Shown: piece after piece, positions 12,292 through 23,098 of the stretch
How the letters are laid out: the number at the start of each line of letters is the position of its first letter
Numbering within the stretch: position 1 is the stretch's first letter
Assembly (NCBI GenBank): GCA_001970855.1
Contig: LSSN01006097.1
Coordinates: forward strand, 1 to 56,401
Origin: Smittium culicis
Taxonomy: Eukaryota > Kickxellomycota > Harpellomycetes > Harpellales > Legeriomycetaceae
DNA: 56,401 nt
Direction of reading: 5' to 3'
Translations under genes and position numbers: made by a program
Notes under the pieces: generated by a model
Told to the model about the DNA's origin: nothing
What the model saw: only the letters and a program-made list of their open reading frames with translations
The model's database searches: none

Positions 12292-15200
12292 ATGTCCAAA
12301 AAAACTCCTTTGGAATTTAAAAATGATAATTCCAATCATCTAACTAAATTTAGAATACAACATGGCTATTCCGAAGATCAGTCAGTTGACAACGAATATG
12401 GTTCCTCATATAAAATGATAATGGACAGACTGCAAGATTCTTCTTCATCATCGCGTCTAGAAGAAGGATTTTCAATTGCTCATTCAATATTAAACAATAA
12501 CTCTAGCCTGTTCAATCAAGATAAACCTATCGATATAAATGATTTTATATACTTCCCTTTAAGCCCAATAAACAAGACCAATCACTCGAATCAAACAGAA
12601 AAAAATAGCAATGAGCACAAGATCTTAGAAAATAATTTAAATAAATGGGTAAAATGTTTACTTGTTCCAAATTTGTCTAGTCTTTTTCTTTTAAAGGAAT
12701 TACCAAAAGAAGCTCAAAATGATCCATTTTTGGATGCCTTGATACGTTACAAAGTAGAGAGTTACAGATCTCTGTGGGCTATTCGCGTATTTGGTTTATC
12801 AAAAGCTTTATCTAAATGGGCCACTGATTCTGGTCGTCTTTTATATTATAAAAACAATAATGCAACAAGGATTTTACTACCATACTCCGATTTGAATAAA
12901 TTGATGGATAGTTATACTATTAAATGGACTCATTTCGTTTTAGAATACTTAGATAAATACTTAGCTCAAGCACGTTCTATAGCAATACATAGAAATCTAA
13001 ATGGTACGGAATTACTAAAAGATGACATACTGTCATGGCAGCAAGACTGGGATTGTTTATTAAATTTGATTTGGGATATGTATTTATCTGAGCTTGTCGT
13101 TCAAGCACGCCTAATTAAATGGATTTTAGATCGGTTTGAAAAAACAGAAATTGGGCCTGATATCCTGCTTTTTAAAATGATTAAAAAGTACAGAAATCAA
13201 ATATGTAAAGCACGATCTCCTCTACGGCAGATGGTTAGTATTATCACAAAAAAAATTTCAATGGCTTCAAGCTCTACTCATATGACTTTTTATAAAGAAT
13301 CTCTATGCCAATTTCTTTTATCATTAATACTAGACTTTCCTGATTCCTTTGTGGACTCTATTCTTTGGTCTAAACAGAGAAATTCATTTTTTTCTATTGT
13401 CGAATCCTGTAATCATAACTCTAGAATGTTGAACCAGATAATTTCTTTAGAACTAAGAAATACTGCTCTCAAGAATTCCACAATAAATTTGTTTTTAGAC
13501 TCTTACGATTTTTTAACACCACTAATAAAGTCCTTAGGAAACTTAAGCAGTCTTCACCAATCTTCTAGCTTTGTTTGTAATTATTTCGAATCGCTTAACA
13601 TCGAAGATTCTAATCATCATACAGTTTTTGACTCAAAAAACAGCTTGCACGTATCAATCATATTTTTTATTCTCTGGTCATTAACTCCCTACTTCGACAC
13701 CTCAACAAAAACAAACCAAAAATTAGGATATAGCTCTAAGTTATTGTTCGCATCAACTGTATTAAAAAAATGGTCATTGATTACCAAAGAAAATCCAGAA
13801 AGCATATTAGAATCCACTAGTAACTCAACCTCCCCTTCACACCCAACTGTTCGATTAAAAGAATCTATAATTGAAAGTTGTTTTATATATTTAATTAGAA
13901 AGGCCTATCTATTTAATTTAGATTCACTAATATCATCAAGAAATCTAGCAACTATCTCTGAGTATTTGATCCAACTAAGGCTATTTGACTGCATTAAATT
14001 TATAAATAGATTAATAGCTTGTGGAGATCTTGATTCGAAATCTACATACAGCAATAATAACTTTTTGCATATTTTTTTGCTTAAAATGCCCTTAGTTTAT
14101 CAAACTATTCACAAATCCGATGCCATTGTCAGTTTATATGAAAAGCTTTATCTTTTAAAAAAGGTTAATAATGAAAGGTCAATTATAGATGATTCTTTAT
14201 CTATTAACACTATTCCAAAGTTCAAATATAGCGATGATATTAATTCTGAGAATAACTTATGTAAACTTATTGCAAGTCTATTACCTTTCTTTTCTTCATA
14301 TGTTAATTTACTTGAATTGCCTGCAGACTCCAGTACACCACAATCTTTATCAAATTCACCCCTAATTTCGCCCTTGTCAAACCAGCCTTTAAAAAATCTT
14401 AACCTGATATACCCTATTTCTTATGAGTATAAAGACTTGGAAACTCTAGATGCCGTTTTATTTTCTGAATTACCAAAGATTATAAATAATTTCACTAGAT
14501 CTAGTATTTTTTCTGTCTTTTCGACAAAGCTATTTGAAAAAGTTACTTCAGATTTTGTTGTAAAGCAAGTAAAAGTTGGGGTCGAAAATTGGAAAGTAGT
14601 TACAAGATCTGGAACTTCTCTCTTGAATGCCAGGCAATTTTTAACTATAGTCAAGCTATATGAATCTAGCAATTCTTATTTCAAGCTTATCGATATTTTG
14701 GACTGGTTAATCAACTATAAATACTCAAACGAATATGTTGAGGATCTGGCTTATAAAACTACCTTGAAGTTATTTTCAACCTTTTCATTAAATAAAAGCA
14801 TTTTACTGATACAAAGTTCTCTACTGAAGTGTTGTTTAGGAGATCCCAATTCCATTGAGGCAGACAAGCTCAATTTCAATTCCTTACTAACTTTACGACG
14901 TTTTAGAAAACTTTGTATCCAAAACAGTGTTGACCTTGAAATAGACTATGATTCTGTTGTTGACGTTGAAAGTAAATTTGTTTCTTGGAGGGCTAAAACG
15001 CAGAAAAGGTTGATGATACAAAGTCTAAACTCTTTAATTCAAAAGAATATTACCAATCCAGAGTTGCAAAAGATCTTTGCAGATAACTTTAACACTACCA
15101 TACTTGATGCACTAGATGGAACTATAGGTAAGGTTAATACTGATATACCAAATATTTCAAATGAGAGCAAAACAATTTCTTCTAAAGTTTTCGAAAGCTC

Positions 15201-18200
15201 TCTATCCGATTTATATTCTCTGCTAAAAAAAAAATTTGTTGGTGACTATGATTACAGTTACGAGTACAATTATACTGGATTTGAATCTAAATATTCAAAA
15301 GACTATTCTTCAAGTGTTAATTCTATTAATTCGAATTTACCAACCATTACAAATGAGCAAGAATTTAATAGTCTAAAGACATTTACTTTGATAGAGATAT
15401 GCATGAAGTCGTCTTTAAGCTTAATTGAAACAAGCTATTTGAGCTCATCAAAAAACGGAATTTCAGTTTATCAGATATCAAGCGCATTTTGGAGATATTT
15501 AAACTTCATGTTAGCTATCAGTGGCATCGATATGTTAGGTCAAGAATTTAGAAATATTATCTTTAAATTTATATTTTTGATTTTGGATCCGTCAACTTCC
15601 AATGTTTCAATAGAGCTGTCCAAAGCAAGGGCTTATTGGATTTCGCTAACTTTAGTAGGGAGTGGGTATTTAAGCGTTGGTGACTTAATCGAGATCATTA
15701 AAGATAAGCTATCTACGTTTTGTCAAAATAAAAACAGGCTAACATGTTGGTTCCAGGTTTTGACAGTTATTGAAACCCTTCAAATCTTACTTCTTCACAC
15801 AAACTGTATTAAAAACGAAAAAATACCTTCTTCATTTATAAACTCTAAAGCCCACTTTTGGACTTCGCTAGAGATATATCAGATCGAATTTGCCTGGAGT
15901 TTGGAAAATTATGACTCTATATTATCTATCTCGCAAAATCTTATCCAAATAGCAGGCACGCTCTCATTATTATCGAAAACTCTTTTAGATTTGTTAATAG
16001 AGCAAAATTCCTTTTCAAACAGAAAAAATTCACAAGAGTACTCAATTTGTTCCAGCCTTAACCCTATAATACAGAGCGAATTACTTGTACTTTATAATCG
16101 TATAGGCTCCTATTTTTCATTGATCTCAACATATCCAACTATAATCAATAAAGTACAATCAGTTCATATAGACAAGTGTAATAGGAGCGAACCTATCATA
16201 TCTTTAGCAGGTTCAAATCCGACTGATGTCAAATTTTTAAATTCTACAAACGTACACTCTGTCTGTTTTAACGTATTTAATAGCCTTATTAAATCACCCT
16301 CGTTAGACAATGCTTCGAAACGAAAATTGATTGTAACAAATTTGCTTTTAAATCAACCCATTTTAAGTAATGCTGAGCTAGAGAAAAACAGTTTATGGCA
16401 AGATAAAATAAAACAATCAATTATGTCTTTCTCGGGCTCCACTTTGGCAGAAGTTTGGCATAGAGCTAGAGCCGCAATTCAATATTGGCACTTTATGACA
16501 GAAACTTCTCAAAATGAAGATTTTGAGATATTAAACGAAAAATGCGCAAATACAATAAATAATATTTATAATTATCTCTTGATATCTTTTGGTTCTAGCG
16601 ATTCTAATATCGAGGACTTGGAATTAGGGAATAGCGCATTAAAAGTATTGGATTTATGCATCGATGAAATCCCAAGCTGTAAAAACTCACAAAAGTATAT
16701 TAAGAGAATTATTTGTATCGATGAAAAGAAAGCTTCAGATATCTTGATTAAAACAAAGTTTTCAATAAATAAAGAAAAAGAGGTTCTTTGTTCAACTTCC
16801 TCGCGCAGCTCAGTGGAAAATTACATAAGCGAGTTTTTTATTTCGAAACTGGCATCTTTGATATTTGGGGAGCTATTATCGATTTACTCTTTCTTGGAAA
16901 TTGAGTTTTTTAATAAATTAACTGATTTAAAGTCTAATTCAATAAGTAAAAAAGACTTTGATTATCTATCGAGTAATTTAATAAAAAATCATATCGATAA
17001 GTGTACTAACTACTTTATAATTCATGCTGCGCCTTTAGTTCAAAAGCTAAATAAAAAAATTCAACTCAAAATTATCATTTTAATTTCTATTCGACTATTT
17101 GGGTTTACTAGTTGTGACGATGACTTAGTAAATGATAACAAAATTAAAAACAGCGTTTCTCCTGGAGATATTTCTAGTACCAATCCTAACCTCGCTCATC
17201 ATGGTTATTTCAAAGATATGTCAATTTTTTCTGTCAGTCAAATGAATTCAAGCTTTCTTGGAGCCTTTCAACGTATTACAGAAACTTTTGCTGTTGGTTT
17301 ATTATCAATTTTTGATAATGTTTTAAAAGGATTTAATTCTAAACTCACTGACAGCAAAAGTTATGCTCTTAACCACACAATACCCGAAATCTACGAGGAA
17401 ATTACATCTCCATACATTATATCAAAGATTTTAAAAAATTTTGGATTTGAATATGAAGTTGACAGCAACGAAAGAAAGCCTGAGAAAGGATATCAAAATT
17501 CTGATTCTAGTGCAAACTTGGATTTAGAGGAAAATAAAATTGTAGATAGAGAGTTTATGTTTTACACAGAATCGTTTCTTGACTACATTTTATCTTTTTC
17601 GAAAAGTATATCTTTCTCAATGAACAACAGTCTATACTCACTTTTATCTTTAGACACGTATGGTGCTAGTGATTATATTAATAACAATACTAATTTGACT
17701 ACAGCGGATCCTAGTACTCCAGGGAAAAACGCCTCTTTTTCTAGCAGCAATAAAGATAATAGCGATATAAATTCGATGGCATACTCTTTGAATCTTCAAA
17801 ATCGAAAAAAAATCAAATTTTGCAACGAATTTAGCGGAATTCTAGTATATGTACTGCTAAAGGCATTTTCCAATTTTATTGATATAATTAAGTCGGACCC
17901 ACAGAGATATTTAGCTGATCATTGGATGCTAGTAACGTTGACATTAACAACTAGCACGAGTTTTAGCCAACTCAGCAGTAGTATAATCAATCAGCTTGCT
18001 AAACAATCAACCTTTTCAAAAAGCGCTTTAATTTTCAAAAGCAAATCAATACTAGATAAAAGCTCTGAAGAGCCAAAAGACGAACAAATCCCACTGTCCT
18101 TTATTTTTGCCATGAAAAATTTTAAAGACTCGATAAGCTGTTTGAAATCCAACCGGGCAAAAAAGGACATTGAATTTTTTAGCAGCTGCAACTTTTGCAG

Positions 18201-18759
18201 CAAAGCTCAGCCGCAGTTATATGATATTGAGTGTAATTTGAATTTTGTGATACAGTTTTACCTTGATATAGTGGGAGTTTTAAGTGATTTTCAGAGCCAA
18301 GCCCACAGAAAGAAGTCGTTTCCGCTTTTACGCAAGATTAACCTGGATAAATCTTTTGCTATATTGAACTTTGATTTCCTTTCTTATTTCATTAATGAAT
18401 TAAGCTTAAACTGCCATAACGAAAAAATTAACGGCCAAGCTAATAATGGTTTAAACTCTGACGACTATTTAATGGTTAACAGATTACAGCAAAGTATTGT
18501 TTCGAGGATAAGAAAAACGGTGGCAAAAGTATTACCATTCAAGTCGAAGAATTACTATTTCGAGGCGAAAAAGAGCATTATTGGCTGCAATTCGGCTAAA
18601 GGCGAGACATCGTGGTTGGACAACATAAATTCTTGGACGCTTGTTGATTGCTTTGGTAAATATGACGAATTGCCTTCTGGTAATGATCTGTACATGTTCC
18701 CGCTTAATAAGTTCAATGCGAAAAAGAGAAGAATCGACAGCCTAGATAAATTCACGTAA
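12292..18759 (+). CDS. MED12: Mediator of RNA polymerase II subunit 12 (Med12/Srb8-like)
   Basis: This single uninterrupted frame encodes 2,155 residues. Med12 is the large scaffold of the Mediator kinase module (with Med13, CDK8 and cyclin C), which represses or tunes RNA polymerase II transcription in the nucleus. The call rests on residues about 115-175: LNKWVKCLLV..., a KELPKEAQNDPFLDAL helix, and VESYRSLWAIRVFG. These follow the Med12 N-terminal domain pattern (W...L...LP......L...V...R..W.IR). A second helical block follows, with YTIKWTHFVLEYLDKYL near 208-224 and YLSELVVQARLIKWILDRFE near 264-283, as in the adjoining Med12 region. The rest is long, helical and rich in Asn, Ser and Lys, with no other domain recognised. 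There is no obvious intron, in contrast to the neighbouring genes. It converges with HAUS6, 383 bp apart. Another large helical scaffold is possible, but the N-terminal pattern fits Med12 best. Confidence 0.72.
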   Translation: MSKKTPLEFKNDNSNHLTKFRIQHGYSEDQSVDNEYGSSYKMIMDRLQDSSSSSRLEEGFSIAHSILNNNSSLFNQDKPIDINDFIYFPLSPINKTNHSNQTEKNSNEHKILENNLNKWVKCLLVPNLSSLFLLKELPKEAQNDPFLDALIRYKVESYRSLWAIRVFGLSKALSKWATDSGRLLYYKNNNATRILLPYSDLNKLMDSYTIKWTHFVLEYLDKYLAQARSIAIHRNLNGTELLKDDILSWQQDWDCLLNLIWDMYLSELVVQARLIKWILDRFEKTEIGPDILLFKMIKKYRNQICKARSPLRQMVSIITKKISMASSSTHMTFYKESLCQFLLSLILDFPDSFVDSILWSKQRNSFFSIVESCNHNSRMLNQIISLELRNTALKNSTINLFLDSYDFLTPLIKSLGNLSSLHQSSSFVCNYFESLNIEDSNHHTVFDSKNSLHVSIIFFILWSLTPYFDTSTKTNQKLGYSSKLLFASTVLKKWSLITKENPESILESTSNSTSPSHPTVRLKESIIESCFIYLIRKAYLFNLDSLISSRNLATISEYLIQLRLFDCIKFINRLIACGDLDSKSTYSNNNFLHIFLLKMPLVYQTIHKSDAIVSLYEKLYLLKKVNNERSIIDDSLSINTIPKFKYSDDINSENNLCKLIASLLPFFSSYVNLLELPADSSTPQSLSNSPLISPLSNQPLKNLNLIYPISYEYKDLETLDAVLFSELPKIINNFTRSSIFSVFSTKLFEKVTSDFVVKQVKVGVENWKVVTRSGTSLLNARQFLTIVKLYESSNSYFKLIDILDWLINYKYSNEYVEDLAYKTTLKLFSTFSLNKSILLIQSSLLKCCLGDPNSIEADKLNFNSLLTLRRFRKLCIQNSVDLEIDYDSVVDVESKFVSWRAKTQKRLMIQSLNSLIQKNITNPELQKIFADNFNTTILDALDGTIGKVNTDIPNISNESKTISSKVFESSLSDLYSLLKKKFVGDYDYSYEYNYTGFESKYSKDYSSSVNSINSNLPTITNEQEFNSLKTFTLIEICMKSSLSLIETSYLSSSKNGISVYQISSAFWRYLNFMLAISGIDMLGQEFRNIIFKFIFLILDPSTSNVSIELSKARAYWISLTLVGSGYLSVGDLIEIIKDKLSTFCQNKNRLTCWFQVLTVIETLQILLLHTNCIKNEKIPSSFINSKAHFWTSLEIYQIEFAWSLENYDSILSISQNLIQIAGTLSLLSKTLLDLLIEQNSFSNRKNSQEYSICSSLNPIIQSELLVLYNRIGSYFSLISTYPTIINKVQSVHIDKCNRSEPIISLAGSNPTDVKFLNSTNVHSVCFNVFNSLIKSPSLDNASKRKLIVTNLLLNQPILSNAELEKNSLWQDKIKQSIMSFSGSTLAEVWHRARAAIQYWHFMTETSQNEDFEILNEKCANTINNIYNYLLISFGSSDSNIEDLELGNSALKVLDLCIDEIPSCKNSQKYIKRIICIDEKKASDILIKTKFSINKEKEVLCSTSSRSSVENYISEFFISKLASLIFGELLSIYSFLEIEFFNKLTDLKSNSISKKDFDYLSSNLIKNHIDKCTNYFIIHAAPLVQKLNKKIQLKIIILISIRLFGFTSCDDDLVNDNKIKNSVSPGDISSTNPNLAHHGYFKDMSIFSVSQMNSSFLGAFQRITETFAVGLLSIFDNVLKGFNSKLTDSKSYALNHTIPEIYEEITSPYIISKILKNFGFEYEVDSNERKPEKGYQNSDSSANLDLEENKIVDREFMFYTESFLDYILSFSKSISFSMNNSLYSLLSLDTYGASDYINNNTNLTTADPSTPGKNASFSSSNKDNSDINSMAYSLNLQNRKKIKFCNEFSGILVYVLLKAFSNFIDIIKSDPQRYLADHWMLVTLTLTTSTSFSQLSSSIINQLAKQSTFSKSALIFKSKSILDKSSEEPKDEQIPLSFIFAMKNFKDSISCLKSNRAKKDIEFFSSCNFCSKAQPQLYDIECNLNFVIQFYLDIVGVLSDFQSQAHRKKSFPLLRKINLDKSFAILNFDFLSYFINELSLNCHNEKINGQANNGLNSDDYLMVNRLQQSIVSRIRKTVAKVLPFKSKNYYFEAKKSIIGCNSAKGETSWLDNINSWTLVDCFGKYDELPSGNDLYMFPLNKFNAKKRRIDSLDKFT

Positions 18760-19142
18760 AGACGGTAGATTAAAAAATAAAAATAGTCCTTTTATCTATT
18801 TATTGTGTAAAAATAACAAGGAAAAAATTTTTTATTTCAACATTTAATGTATTCTTGGTGTTTATTAATTCTATACCGAGCTTATTGAAATCGTACTTTT
18901 TTGAAAATAAAAATTTAGAAATTCTATTAGAAAAAATCTTTTTGAAAAAAAGAAATTAATTTATAGCGAGCAAGAAAAAAAAAAAGAGTCTTTTAAATTA
19001 ATATAAGTATATTTAGGCTATCTAATTAATGAATATCAAGTTAGAGTTTTAAAGTAACAGGGGATGAGATATAAAATTATGAATTTGTCTATAAATGTGA
19101 TGGAGTGATTAGTATGGCCAAAGAGCTGAGTTTTTAGTGATT
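18760..19142. terminator. Shared 3' region between convergent MED12 and HAUS6
   Basis: The 383-bp interval between two convergent stop codons is A/T-rich, with several AATAAA-like runs on both strands (for example around 18,775-18,790). It most likely holds both polyadenylation regions. No gene is seen. Confidence 0.5.
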
Positions 19143-20737
19143 TTAATTGCTTGATAGAAACGATTTTAATTTATATTTTAAAGCAGAAAGCTTATCGATG
19201 CGGCTTGATGCTTGGTCAATAGCCAGCGAGGCTTTATGAATTGAATCGTCGATACTTCCTATAGATGGATTCGAGAGAGCTGAGTGGCGTTGTTGAGTGT
19301 TAGGTGTTGTAGATGAAGTCGAGTAATTGGGTGAATCTAAGGCGTTAAGAGAAAATCCATTAAAAGTTTGTTGGTGAGATATTTTTTCACTAACAAAATT
19401 CAGGGCAAATGTGCTTAGTTTGAAAAACTGTGATAGGTCAAGCTCTAGCTTATTTGAAGATTGGTTTAGACGGTAGAGATTCTCGATTATATGCCTTGAT
19501 TTTTCTAGGAACTCAGTGTTGGTGGATGAGGGTATGTCAGTATCACTACAGTTATTGTTTGTTGCTAATGAATATGATGATGAATTTTCAAAGTTAAAAA
19601 GTGAAGAGATTGCATTCCCATCTAAAACTAGGTTGTAATTATTTGAGGGTTTTGTGGTTGAGTTAGTGTTAGAATTTGAGCTAACAGTTAAGAGTTTAAA
19701 GTGTTTGCCGTGCGATGGGTTAATAATGTTATTGATAGTCTCTATATTATATGATTGTTTTTGAATCCATTCAGCGGGTTTAAACAGTAGATTATAAATT
19801 TCAGTTTTCCAAGTTTCAAGCTCATCATTAAGTGATTCAAGGCTCGGTGAGTTTAGCGGGAAAAAAGTTATGCCTTTTTTGGATAAGAATACAAGTTCGT
19901 TGCGGAGTTTAGGTAATAATTCTGACCTTGTAGTAGAAATTTCAGATATTTGTGAGTTGTATTCGTCAATTTTTGTTTTAATGAGATTGGCGGCTAATAT
20001 TCTGTCATTGTTAGCAATAGTGTAATTTGATTTAGATTCTTCTAACAGACCAATCAACAATTTAGATTCGGTTGATCTGGGGTCTACAGTGGAATTAGGA
20101 TTATAGTTCATAATGAAGGAGATAGTGTTAATAGTATTGATGTATTTGTTTTTATTTGTTGATGCGCTGAGTTTATTTGCGATAATAATTTTTTTAAAAG
20201 ATGCAGCAATTGCTAAGCCCCAAACCATGCTTTCAAAGCGAATTCCCAAACATTCGTCAAAGTAAGACCTCCTTACTTGGGACCATCTAGGCCAAATTCT
20301 GTTTTCAGATGAGTCACTTTTCAATTCATCCATCCATTTAAAGCAAACGGATCGGAATTCTCTTGATTGTCTAGGCTCACAAACAGGGAAACATGAATTG
20401 AATACCTTTAATATACGAAATAAAAATAAAAATATTATAAAGTTCTAGAGTAAAAATAAAGTAAAATTAAAAAATATAATTTAAATTTATATTTTTTCCG
20501 CATAAAAAATAAATCAATAAAAAAAGAGGTTGGTACCAATTTCGAGCGCCTTGGGTCAATGAGGGTAAGAAGGAAATAAAGTACAAGTTCAGCGGCACGG
20601 GAGTGGTCAATTCCCTTTGAGAAAATATGGGGGTCGTAATTAATTCCAGAGTAAATTTTAAAGTTTGTTGAGTATGGGTCAAAACCAAGGGCTAGCAGGA
20701 GTTGCCAAAACTGGAGTCTCATAACTTCATTATCCAT
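19143..20737 (-). CDS. HAUS6: HAUS augmin-like complex subunit 6, two exons
   Basis: Augmin recruits gamma-tubulin to existing spindle microtubules so that new ones branch from them. Exon 1 (20737-20537) and exon 2 (20405-19143) join in phase 0 across a 131-bp GT..AG intron to give 487 residues. The N-terminus shows the HAUS6 domain: LALGFDP near residues 16-22, HSRAAELVLYFLLTLIDPRR at 45-64, then across the splice CFPV and REFRSVCFKWMDEL at 82-95, matching the family's WPP...EFR..C..W block. WPRWSQVRRSYF and the WGLAIAASF helix follow. The middle is predicted helical or coiled; the C-terminal third is low-complexity Ser/Asn, ending in a helix IDKLSALKYKLKSFL. Reading exon 1 straight through gives an unrelated tail, and exon 2 alone has a later ATG, so the splice is what restores the domain. 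It is shorter than human HAUS6 (about 950), as fungal forms can be. Confidence 0.8.
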
Positions 20738-21697
20738 TAGCTATATACTTATAAAATTATAAAAAAAAAATGTAGATATAAAGGAGCTATTAGTTGTGTA
20801 AAAAATGGTTTGATTAAAAATATAAATAAAACGCAGTTTGAAAATTCTCAGGATTTCAGAAGAGTAAGAAATCTTAGTTTGGTTTTCATACAATATCAAA
20901 GAGCATCCAGAAATACAAAAAAAAAAAGATTCATCTGATATTTAATAATTGAACATATAGCTTCCAGATGCATATAGAAATAAACTCATTCCATTCCATA
21001 TTTTTTTAACAATTTGCAAAAGATCCTTGTATTATACTATATATATAAAATCGGTTAAAAAGTGGAGTGTATATTTAACGGTTTAGTTAAGTTAATTTGC
21101 CCATGGTTAAAAAGTATTGTAAAAGTATTTATAATACAAAACATAATTAAACTCTGGGAATAAAATTTAACTGTTGTAAGATTAAAAGTAAGGTCAATAT
21201 ATGCTCATGCCTTTACTTCTTTTAATTAGATGTTAAAAAAAAGCCTCACCATACTCCTCAAAAAAGAAAGTTTAATTCCGTTGAAAAGGGGATGGAGAAT
21301 AATTATTTAAAGAAAAAAAGAAGTCATATTCAATATTATCATCCAAATCGAAGTAAAAAAAAAAAAAACAACTATTGAATAAAAATAGCGAATAAAAGAG
21401 CAGTTTTGATATATAAAAAATAAACCAGATTTAGTATAAATGATTGAATTAAATTCAAAGTAAATAAAGTAAAAATACGAAGAATTCAGCAATTTACAAA
21501 AAAAAAGTGTATGAAATTGTTTTAAAGAATATGCTTGAAAAACAGAAAAATATCAAGCGAATCTATTTTTTTTAAAAAATGCAAACAGTAGATTCATTTA
21601 TTTGCGAGAAATAAATGTAATGAACAATTGCAAAAAAAAAAAAAAAACAAGCAAATCGAGATGCATCGATGATAGAGTCAAACCTTTTACTATTTCC
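20738..21697. other. HAUS6 upstream region, no gene seen
   Basis: AT-rich sequence with A-runs upstream of the HAUS6 start. I see no domain or ordered repeat. It presumably includes the HAUS6 promoter. Confidence 0.4.
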
Positions 21698-21715
21698 CTT
21701 ATACAGGTGTATAAG
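21698..21715. promoter_or_regulatory. 18-bp near-perfect palindrome
   Basis: The sequence CTTATACA-GG-TGTATAAG has two perfect 8-bp arms around a GG centre. Such dyads often bind dimeric transcription factors. It sits about 90 bp upstream of a small open reading frame at 21,807. Function is inference. Confidence 0.3.
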
Positions 21716-21806
21716 AGGCGAACATCATTGAAATAATGCAAACAGGGATGATAAGTAAATAAACTAAAACTAGTGATGGTGAATTGCTTACCTTTTTTAA
21801 AAGAGA

Positions 21807-21977
21807 ATGGAAGAATTTATGGCTTTAATGTTTATTGATCTTTTGCGGATAAAGAAAAGCTCGCAATGTTTCTATGCTCGGTATGATTTTAAGAATAGTA
21901 GGATTATTTATGCGTTATTCTCTGTTGGCTGTATGATTTCGGGGTGCTTTTTCTATTTATTAATAAAATGTTTATAG
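21807..21977 (+). CDS. Possible 56-residue single-pass membrane protein
   Basis: A complete ATG-to-TAG frame of 56 residues lies in a patch richer in G and C than its surroundings. The first half is mixed (MEEFMALMFIDLLRIKKSSQ); the second half (IIYALFSVGCMISGCFFYLL) looks like one transmembrane helix with small residues, flanked by Arg and Lys. The opposite strand is full of stops here. Codons such as GCG, CGG, TCG and GGG are unusual for this AT-rich intergenic DNA. I do not recognise the family. It is below usual length cut-offs, so it would be missed by standard calling. It could be a microprotein, part of a spliced gene, or chance. Confidence 0.3.
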   Translation: MEEFMALMFIDLLRIKKSSQCFYARYDFKNSRIIYALFSVGCMISGCFFYLLIKCL

Positions 21978-22516
21978 GGTAAAGAAGATTAATTTCTATT
22001 CTATAATAAAGCGTTTGAAATAAAGGGAGATTAAAGATAAATAATTAATGGCAAAATTATTTTAATCACAGATCAATAAAGCACGTTAAATATTATTGGG
22101 TGGTGAGGGAAGGCTACAATGAATATGGAATTATTGGCCGGATTTGTTGACTTGAGAGTACATAATATTACTTTGTCTATATTTAGTTAGGATAATAATA
22201 AAGTCTAGACTTTATTAATTAGTGCAAAAGTATTGCATATATTTTTGTAGTTTGTTAGAAGCAATTAAAAAGAAAAATGTCAATAGCGAAAAAAAAAAAA
22301 AGTGCACGAAAGTCAAGTGTTGACTGTGTATAACTTTATATATCAGAGTAAAAAATTAAAAAATAAAAAATAAAAAATAAAAATTCAAGTAATATACATA
22401 ATAACTCTCCCCTAGAATTCATTTGAATTGATTTGATAGATGTATGGGATTTGTACGAAACCCCATTTTATAAATGCATAAATATATGATAGAGCTAATA
22501 TATAGGTTTAAATCAA
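21978..22516. other. Intergenic region downstream of BLOC1S1
   Basis: AT-rich interval with A-runs and a repeated AAAAAT motif near 22,352-22,385. It includes the BLOC1S1 3' region. No gene seen. Confidence 0.4.
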
Positions 22517-23098
22517 TTATTTTCCAGTCACTTTAGAGATTTCTGCAGATATGGTCTGCAGATCAGTTTCGATTGCGTTCGCCCAGTTCTGCACATCGCC
22601 AAGTTCCTTTATAGAGTCTGAGAGTTTGCTGGATAAGGCCTCCCACCCAGCTGAGCTGGCCTCGAGTTTCTGCACTGTTGCCATGAAGTCAAGGGATAGT
22701 TTGTTTAGCTGTTGCTGCTGCTGGATCATCTCGCCTGTTCTAGGAAGACAGAAATTATAGCATATTTAAATATAAACATACACACAGCTATTTATATTTT
22801 TAATAATAAGTTGGTTATGCATTTAATTTATAGAGAAAAGTAATTGTATTGAGGTATGCTTTGTAAATCTCACTGTTCAGAAACGGTATCTGTGATGTCT
22901 GAGCATAGAGTTTTCACCGATTCCAACGCCTCTTTACGTAGTACGTCTATTATAAAATATGTCCACAAATCATAGTCATTTTGATATAGCAATAAAAAGT
23001 TTGAGTTGAATTATGAAAATTTTCTTACCAACTTGAGCATTCTTTTTGGACTGGCTTGACATATGCTCTTTTACCAAGTCAACTAATGAATTCTCCAT
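22517..23098 (-). CDS. BLOC1S1: BLOC-1 subunit 1 (BLOC1S1/GCN5L1/Bls1-like), three exons
   Basis: This small coiled-coil protein is shared by the BLOC-1 and BORC complexes, which act on endosomes and lysosome- or vacuole-related organelles. Exons 23098-23029, 22946-22874 and 22739-22517 join across 82- and 134-bp introns (donors GTAAGA and GTGAGA) into 121 residues, close to the roughly 125 of the human protein. The N-terminus LVDLVKEHMSSQSKKNAQ corresponds to the family's LLKEHQAKQ block. Exon 2 gives VLRKEALESVKTLCSDIT. Exon 3 contains the family signature KELGDVQNWANAIETDLQTI, then SAEISKVTGK. A QQQQQ run precedes the main helix. The exon 3 frame is the only long open piece, and its first ATG is internal, so the full protein depends on the splices. 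It lies 261 bp downstream of the eL19 stop on the same strand. Confidence 0.85.

Noticed and set aside
21807..21977. Similarity of the small ORF to Sec61-gamma (D-x-K..., two glycines, Y, K spacing)
   Set aside because: Spacing is off by one residue in two places and the conserved C-terminal IHIPI motif is missing, so I left the ORF unassigned.
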